Positions 60,016 to 64,000 of a stretch of 64,000 bases of DNA are shown here, piece by piece. The stretch lies in assembly GCA_030412945.1 (NCBI GenBank), contig JAUHJS010000002.1, positions 198,022 through 262,021 on the forward strand. Direction: 5' to 3'. The notes under the pieces are model-generated. The model did not search any database and was not told the origin of the DNA. It saw only the letters and a list, made by a program, of their open reading frames with translations. Each line of letters starts with the position of its first letter. Positions within the stretch are counted from its first letter, which is position 1. This DNA comes from Shiella aurantiaca. GTDB taxonomy: Bacteria; Bacteroidota; Bacteroidia; Cytophagales; Cyclobacteriaceae. A program made the position numbers and the translations under genes.

Positions 60016-61494
60016 TTAATACGCTCGTGCGAACAGCACTCTTCGTTTAGAAGGTTTACCCGTAACCATGCAGCGGCCTTCTTCTGCCTCAGCATCTAAA
60101 GGGATACAGCGAATGGTCGCCTTCGTTTCTTCCTTAATCTTGGCTTCTGTTTCAGCGGTCTCATCCCAGTGGGCAGCTATAAAGCCTCCCTTACTGTCTA
60201 GCAATTGTTTAAACTCTTCGTAAGTATCTACCTTGGTAGTATTTTCCGCCCGGAAGCCTAATGCCCTTTGGTAAATATTGTGCTGAATATCGGCCAAGAG
60301 CTCTTCCACTTTGCCTGTAATATTGCCATCCAAAGCAAAGACTTCCTTAGTCTTGGTATCACGTCTGGCTATTTCAATCGTATTGTTAGCCAAATCGTTA
60401 AGCCCCAAGGCTAAGCGTACCGGAACGCCTTTGAGTTCATACTCGGCAAACTTGAAGCCCGGCTTGTGGGTGTCGCGGTTATCGTATTTTACCGAAATAC
60501 CTTTGGCTAAAAGAGCTTTGCGTATTTCCTGCGCCTTTTCATCAATTGGAGCGTACGAATCCTCACCTTTGTATATAGGTACAATCACCACTTGAATAGG
60601 AGCCAGCTTGGGAGGTAATACTAAACCTTCGTCATCGGAATGGGCCATAATCAAAGCGCCCATTAGGCGGGTACTTACGCCCCATGAGGTGCCCCACACA
60701 TGGTCAAGCTTTCCTTCTTTATTAGCAAAAGTCACATCAAATGCCTTGGCAAAGTTCTGGCCCAGGAAGTGAGAGGTTCCGGCCTGAAGGGCTTTTCCAT
60801 CTTGCATCAAAGCTTCTATGCAATAGGTTTCTTCCGCTCCGGCAAAGCGTTCGCTAGGCGTTTTTATTCCTTTCACCACGGGCATTGCCATGAATTCTTC
60901 TGCAAATTGGGCATACACATCCAGCATTTGCTCGGTTTCTTGAATCGCCTCTTGGCGGGTAGCGTGCGCGGTGTGTCCTTCTTGCCAAAGGAATTCCGTT
61001 GTACGTAGGAATAGGCGCGTACGCATCTCCCAGCGCACCACATTAGCCCACTGGTTTACTAATAAAGGCAAATCTCGATAGCTTTGAATCCAGTTTTTAT
61101 AGGTACTCCAGATTACAGTTTCAGAGGTTGGACGAACAATTAGCTCTTCTTCCAATTTGGCCTCAGGGTCAACAATTACTCCGCTTCCATCTTCAGCATT
61201 TTTCAAGCGATAGTGTGTAACCACCGCACATTCTTTCGCAAAGCCTTCCACGTGGGCGGCTTCTTTGCTCAAAAACGATTTAGGGATAAACAAGGGGAAA
61301 TAGGCATTGGTATGGCCGGTGTCTTTAAACATCTTGTCTAAAGCCGCCTGCATTTTCTCCCAAATGGAATATCCATAAGGTTTTATTACCATACACCCAC
61401 GCACGGGTGAATTTTCCGCTAAATCTGCCTTCTTTACTAATTCGTTGTACCACAGCGAATAATCCTCGTTCCTTTTTGGTATCCCTTTGCTCAT
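60016..61494 (-). CDS. proS: Prolyl-tRNA synthetase (archaeal/eukaryotic-like type)
   Basis: Class II synthetase of 492 residues that charges tRNA-Pro; the cognate tRNA-Pro(GGG) is at 48712-48785. It has [70 protein letters not shown] split over motif 2, motif 3 [19 protein letters not shown], the anticodon-binding domain (about 290-400) and the C-terminal zinc-like domain ending in Tyr (RRVLFARAY), all typical of the type without the editing insertion. A -7 box TATATTTG lies about 50 bases upstream. Confidence 0.96.
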   Translation of the reverse strand: MSKGIPKRNEDYSLWYNELVKKADLAENSPVRGCMVIKPYGYSIWEKMQAALDKMFKDTGHTNAYFPLFIPKSFLSKEAAHVEGFAKECAVVTHYRLKNAEDGSGVIVDPEAKLEEELIVRPTSETVIWSTYKNWIQSYRDLPLLVNQWANVVRWEMRTRLFLRTTEFLWQEGHTAHATRQEAIQETEQMLDVYAQFAEEFMAMPVVKGIKTPSERFAGAEETYCIEALMQDGKALQAGTSHFLGQNFAKAFDVTFANKEGKLDHVWGTSWGVSTRLMGALIMAHSDDEGLVLPPKLAPIQVVIVPIYKGEDSYAPIDEKAQEIRKALLAKGISVKYDNRDTHKPGFKFAEYELKGVPVRLALGLNDLANNTIEIARRDTKTKEVFALDGNITGKVEELLADIQHNIYQRALGFRAENTTKVDTYEEFKQLLDSKGGFIAAHWDETAETEAKIKEETKATIRCIPLDAEAEEGRCMVTGKPSKRRVLFARAY

Positions 61495-61544
61495 CTGAAA
61501 TCTTTTTGGTATGACTTTTGTTATAATCTTACATGATTACAGGG

Positions 61545-61552
61545 CAAATATA
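61545..61552 (-). promoter_or_regulatory. -7 promoter box of proS
   Basis: The minus strand reads TATATTTG, an exact TAnnTTTG match, about 51 bases before the proS ATG. The -33 region is not clear. Confidence 0.4.
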
Positions 61553-61615
61553 ATTGTTTCAAATGATTGTACCCTTAATCGCTTTAAATTCGTTACTTAC
61601 TTAAAATTCCAAGCC

Positions 61616-62911
61616 ATGAAACCTGCAATTCGACCCTTCTTGGTAGCCTTTCTGGGAATATTCCTAGTGCAATGGGCTACGCCATCGTTTGCTCAGCAAA
61701 GTAGTGCCGAGTACGATGATATGTATTTCAATGCAAAAGACCGTAAAAAGGTAGTGTATGCTAATACTGCAAACACTGAGCCTAATACGACCTTTTATGG
61801 AGGCACAAATGCGGCTTCGGCACAAACGTTTGAAGGTCAGACAGAGGTTAACCCCGATCTTATCGCGCAGTATAAGGCTGGTAATCAGGCCGGAGTTTCC
61901 AATGAGGTGTACGATAGCTATGCTTCGGATGACGCCTACTATACCGATGAGTATGTAGATGATCAAGGAAATATCACTATCAATAATTACAATTCTCCAT
62001 CTGCTTATTCTTCGTGGTACTATGCCCCATGGACAGCACCTGTATATTATGGTGGCTGGTATGACCCCTTCTATGCATGGAATAGCCCTTATTATTTCGA
62101 TTATGGTTGGAATATGGGCTTCGGCTGGAACTCATGGGGTGGCTGGTCCATGCGTGTAGGCTATGGCTGGGGTAACGGTTGGTACGATCCATATTGGGGC
62201 TATGGCAGACCTTGGAGAAATGGTTGGTATGGATATGGCAATGGAAGTTATTTGGCAGGCTATCATGATGGTTTCTATGATGGATACTGGTATGGCAATT
62301 ACAATCAAGTGGCTTCTCGCAATGTAGTCTACAGCAGACGCCCAAGCAGAAGCTCGGCAGTGCGCAGCACAAGCAATACCGTAACAGGCACTCGCTCTAG
62401 TCGTTCGGCTTATGCCGCTCAAGATAGCTACCGTAGTTCACGAAGCCAGCAGATTAGCACTACCCGCGATAGCAGAGATTATTCTACGATTCAGAATTCA
62501 TATAGAAATCGTTCCAATAGTTCAGGTACCGTACAGACACGCACCAGAAGCACAGGTTCTAACAATAATGCCTATAACCGCAGAGGCTATAACACTGGTA
62601 GCACCAACAATCAAGGATATAGCCGCTCACGTTCGGGCAATTATTCTTCGCAAGGCACTGATAGCCGTAGCAATAACTCATGGGGTACCAATAGCAATAG
62701 CCGCTCATCGAGCAGCTGGGGAACTCGCTCCAATAGCAGCTCAGGAAGCCGTAACTACTCTAGTGGTTCGGGCAATACCCGTAGCAGCGGCAGTTACTCC
62801 AGACCTAGCTCTGGCAGCAGAAGCAGCGGTAGCACAGGCGGTTCTCGTTCTTCTTCCTCTTCTGGTAGCAGAAGCGGAGGTAGCAGTAGCCGTGGAGGTC
62901 GTGGTAATTAA
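61616..62911 (+). CDS. Secreted low-complexity protein (Gly/Tyr/Trp-rich core, Ser/Arg-rich tail)
   Basis: Predicted secreted protein of 431 residues. The signal peptide ends around TPSFAQQ. Residues about 30-130 are Asp/Asn/Thr/Tyr-rich. Residues about 130-235 are dominated by aromatic-glycine repeats such as YYGGWYDPFYAWN and GWGNGWYDPYWGYG. The last 170 residues are a basic Ser/Arg/Asn/Gly tail (for example GSRSSGSTGGSRSSSSSGSR). ATG 61616 starts the signal; an open extension to 61511 overlaps the divergent promoter region. I do not recognise a function. A matrix, adhesion or polymer-binding role in the envelope is inferred from composition and from the porin gene 24 bases downstream. Confidence 0.75.
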   Translation: MKPAIRPFLVAFLGIFLVQWATPSFAQQSSAEYDDMYFNAKDRKKVVYANTANTEPNTTFYGGTNAASAQTFEGQTEVNPDLIAQYKAGNQAGVSNEVYDSYASDDAYYTDEYVDDQGNITINNYNSPSAYSSWYYAPWTAPVYYGGWYDPFYAWNSPYYFDYGWNMGFGWNSWGGWSMRVGYGWGNGWYDPYWGYGRPWRNGWYGYGNGSYLAGYHDGFYDGYWYGNYNQVASRNVVYSRRPSRSSAVRSTSNTVTGTRSSRSAYAAQDSYRSSRSQQISTTRDSRDYSTIQNSYRNRSNSSGTVQTRTRSTGSNNNAYNRRGYNTGSTNNQGYSRSRSGNYSSQGTDSRSNNSWGTNSNSRSSSSWGTRSNSSSGSRNYSSGSGNTRSSGSYSRPSSGSRSSGSTGGSRSSSSSGSRSGGSSSRGGRGN

Positions 62912-62935
62912 GTGTAGACTTTAAAAAGAACTCAA

Positions 62936-64000
62936 ATGAAAGCGTTGAAAACAATCTCCCGATGGGGGCTGACGGTACTTTGCCTATATGCAATGCCTGC
63001 GAAGGCGCAGTTTGCTGAAGATGCTTTACTCTTTAGCCAAACTCAAAATGGAAGCAGTGCCCGAATCTTGGGCATGGGTGGGGTGCAAGGCTCATTAGGC
63101 GGTGATGTAAGCGTAATTTCTGCTAATCCGGCTGGTCTTGGTTTTTACAATCGCTCCGACTTCTCTGTTTCTCCTGTTTTGAGCATCTCCAATGCATCAA
63201 GTGAATATTTTGGAGGAGTCGGCTCTGCTTTAAAAGGAAACTTCACCATCGGGCACATGGGCTTGGTGATCAATAATAGCAAAGATGATATTCAAAAGGG
63301 CCTTTGGAGAGGAGGCTCTTTTGGTATCAGTTTTTCCCGGACCAATAATTTCAACTCCTCCATTCGGGTAGAGGGGAGCAATGTATCGGGTGATATTGCG
63401 CAATATGCATTAGATCAGGCAAATGGGGCGATAACGTACCCTGCCATTGGTGAAGTGAATGATTTAATTAAATGGGCCTATGATCACTATTTAATTAATC
63501 CGGATAGTCCCGATCCTAATGGCAATACCTATTATGCTTTTGTGGGCGACCAATTGCCTTATCAGGAGATTTCAATCCGTAACAGTGGCTGGCAAAAACA
63601 ATGGACCTTTGCTTATGGAGCTAATTATAACGACCGCGTGTATTTGGGGGCCAATGTGGGTGTCAGTTCGGTAGATTATACCTCCAAACGCACCATTACA
63701 GAAAACTTCCAAGGCGATAGCCTACTGAATAATGTGCTTTCAGAGCGCTACCGTACCACGGGCTCAGGTCTTAATGCCACTTTTGGGATGATTGTGCGCC
63801 CACTCGACTTTGTTACTTTAGGTTTGTCCTATGCTACTCCTACTTTGTATCAATTGAAGAGCGAGTATACTGAAGGCTTAGTGTCTAATTACAACGAGGG
63901 CTACTATTTTGCGGCAGAGGATTTTACTTTTCCTGACCAGCTAAGTAGTAGTTCGGAGGTATATATTTCCAATTATTCTCAGAAAACGCCTGGCAAACTG
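62936..64000 (+). CDS. OmpP1/FadL/TodX-type outer-membrane porin, 3' end off the window
   Basis: The frame opens at ATG 62936 and runs without a stop to the window edge (355 codons). The signal peptide ends at PAKAQ. The mature start ALLFSQTQNGSSARILGMGG followed by VSVISANPAGLGFYNRSDFS is the classic OmpP1/FadL opening, with the N-P-A-G-L motif. Later strands (WTFAYGANYNDRVYLGANVG, then VRPLDFVTLGLSYATPT) are typical barrel strands of this family. It probably moves hydrophobic compounds across the outer membrane. It lies 24 bases after the low-complexity protein gene, suggesting one transcript. Confidence 0.9.
   Translation, partial: MKALKTISRWGLTVLCLYAMPAKAQFAEDALLFSQTQNGSSARILGMGGVQGSLGGDVSVISANPAGLGFYNRSDFSVSPVLSISNASSEYFGGVGSALKGNFTIGHMGLVINNSKDDIQKGLWRGGSFGISFSRTNNFNSSIRVEGSNVSGDIAQYALDQANGAITYPAIGEVNDLIKWAYDHYLINPDSPDPNGNTYYAFVGDQLPYQEISIRNSGWQKQWTFAYGANYNDRVYLGANVGVSSVDYTSKRTITENFQGDSLLNNVLSERYRTTGSGLNATFGMIVRPLDFVTLGLSYATPTLYQLKSEYTEGLVSNYNEGYYFAAEDFTFPDQLSSSSEVYISNYSQKTPGKL

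Noticed and set aside
62412-62924. 170-codon alternative frame over the Ser/Arg-rich tail
   Set aside because: It is the frame-shifted reading of low-complexity codons, giving an Ala/Val/Ile-rich product without any protein-like features.
1-64000. Search for CRISPR arrays, insertion sequences, transposases, integrases and phage genes
   Set aside because: No regularly spaced repeat array and no recognisable mobile-element protein was found; the only repeated block is the tRNA-Pro remnant region.

Overview
The window looks like chromosomal DNA of a Bacteroidota bacterium, most likely a marine or freshwater member of the Flavobacteriales. Supporting signs are TAnnTTTG-type -7 promoter boxes, few Shine-Dalgarno sequences, many overlapping genes, Bacteroidota-style gene neighbours (parvulin trio plus MoxR, FloA/NfeD, proS next to an OmpP1/FadL porin), type B ribosomal protein L31 and a Cys-rich insert in PheS. 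The genus cannot be fixed from the sequence alone. No mobile element, phage gene or CRISPR array was seen.

Positions 1-24300 are a large surface-polysaccharide locus. On the minus strand at the left edge lie a WecB-like epimerase (apparently frameshifted at its start), a Wzz-type chain-length protein and, translationally overlapping it, the haem exporter subunit CcmB. Rightwards run sugar-nucleotide genes (tviB/wbpA-like dehydrogenase, rfbC, ugd, wecB, wecC). They are followed by a visibly A+T-richer block with an FrhB-like iron-sulfur protein, a Wzx flippase, a pyruvyltransferase, glycosyltransferases and two polytopic membrane proteins that could be the polymerase or ligase. A second cassette with its own promoter holds a CapK-like adenylate-forming enzyme, a two-domain oxidoreductase, a heparinase II/III-fold protein without a signal peptide, and a WbuB-like glycosyltransferase. 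A WecA-type initiating transferase closes the locus. Together they predict a Wzy-dependent acidic polysaccharide containing uronic acids and possibly pyruvate.

Positions 24300-48400 are mainly core genome: pheS, a 3-hydroxyacyl-CoA dehydrogenase, a lipoprotein with a degenerate Rieske motif, a minus-strand operon of three parvulin-like periplasmic folding factors plus MoxR, a complete RsbU/STAS/RsbW partner-switching set, guaB, rpmE, a Wzi/RemB-like outer-membrane protein, an MsbA-like ABC exporter, gmhA, a ComM/YifB ATPase, a TPR-PP2C phosphatase, a DUF2911 lipoprotein and clpB.

Positions 48400-51150 hold tRNA-Pro(GGG) with its terminator, two decayed partial copies of that tRNA, a structured intergenic element, rlmN and a thioesterase. 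A seven-gene operon (51145-57521) encodes a TolC/HlyD/MacB-like export system with its own LytS/LytTR two-component system and a 58-residue small ORF. Two 9-bp direct repeats with 21-bp spacing upstream suggest an autoregulatory LytTR operator.

The right end carries a small barrel-like protein, a PhnA C-terminal domain protein, floA-nfeD, proS, a secreted low-complexity protein and the start of an OmpP1/FadL porin cut by the window edge.
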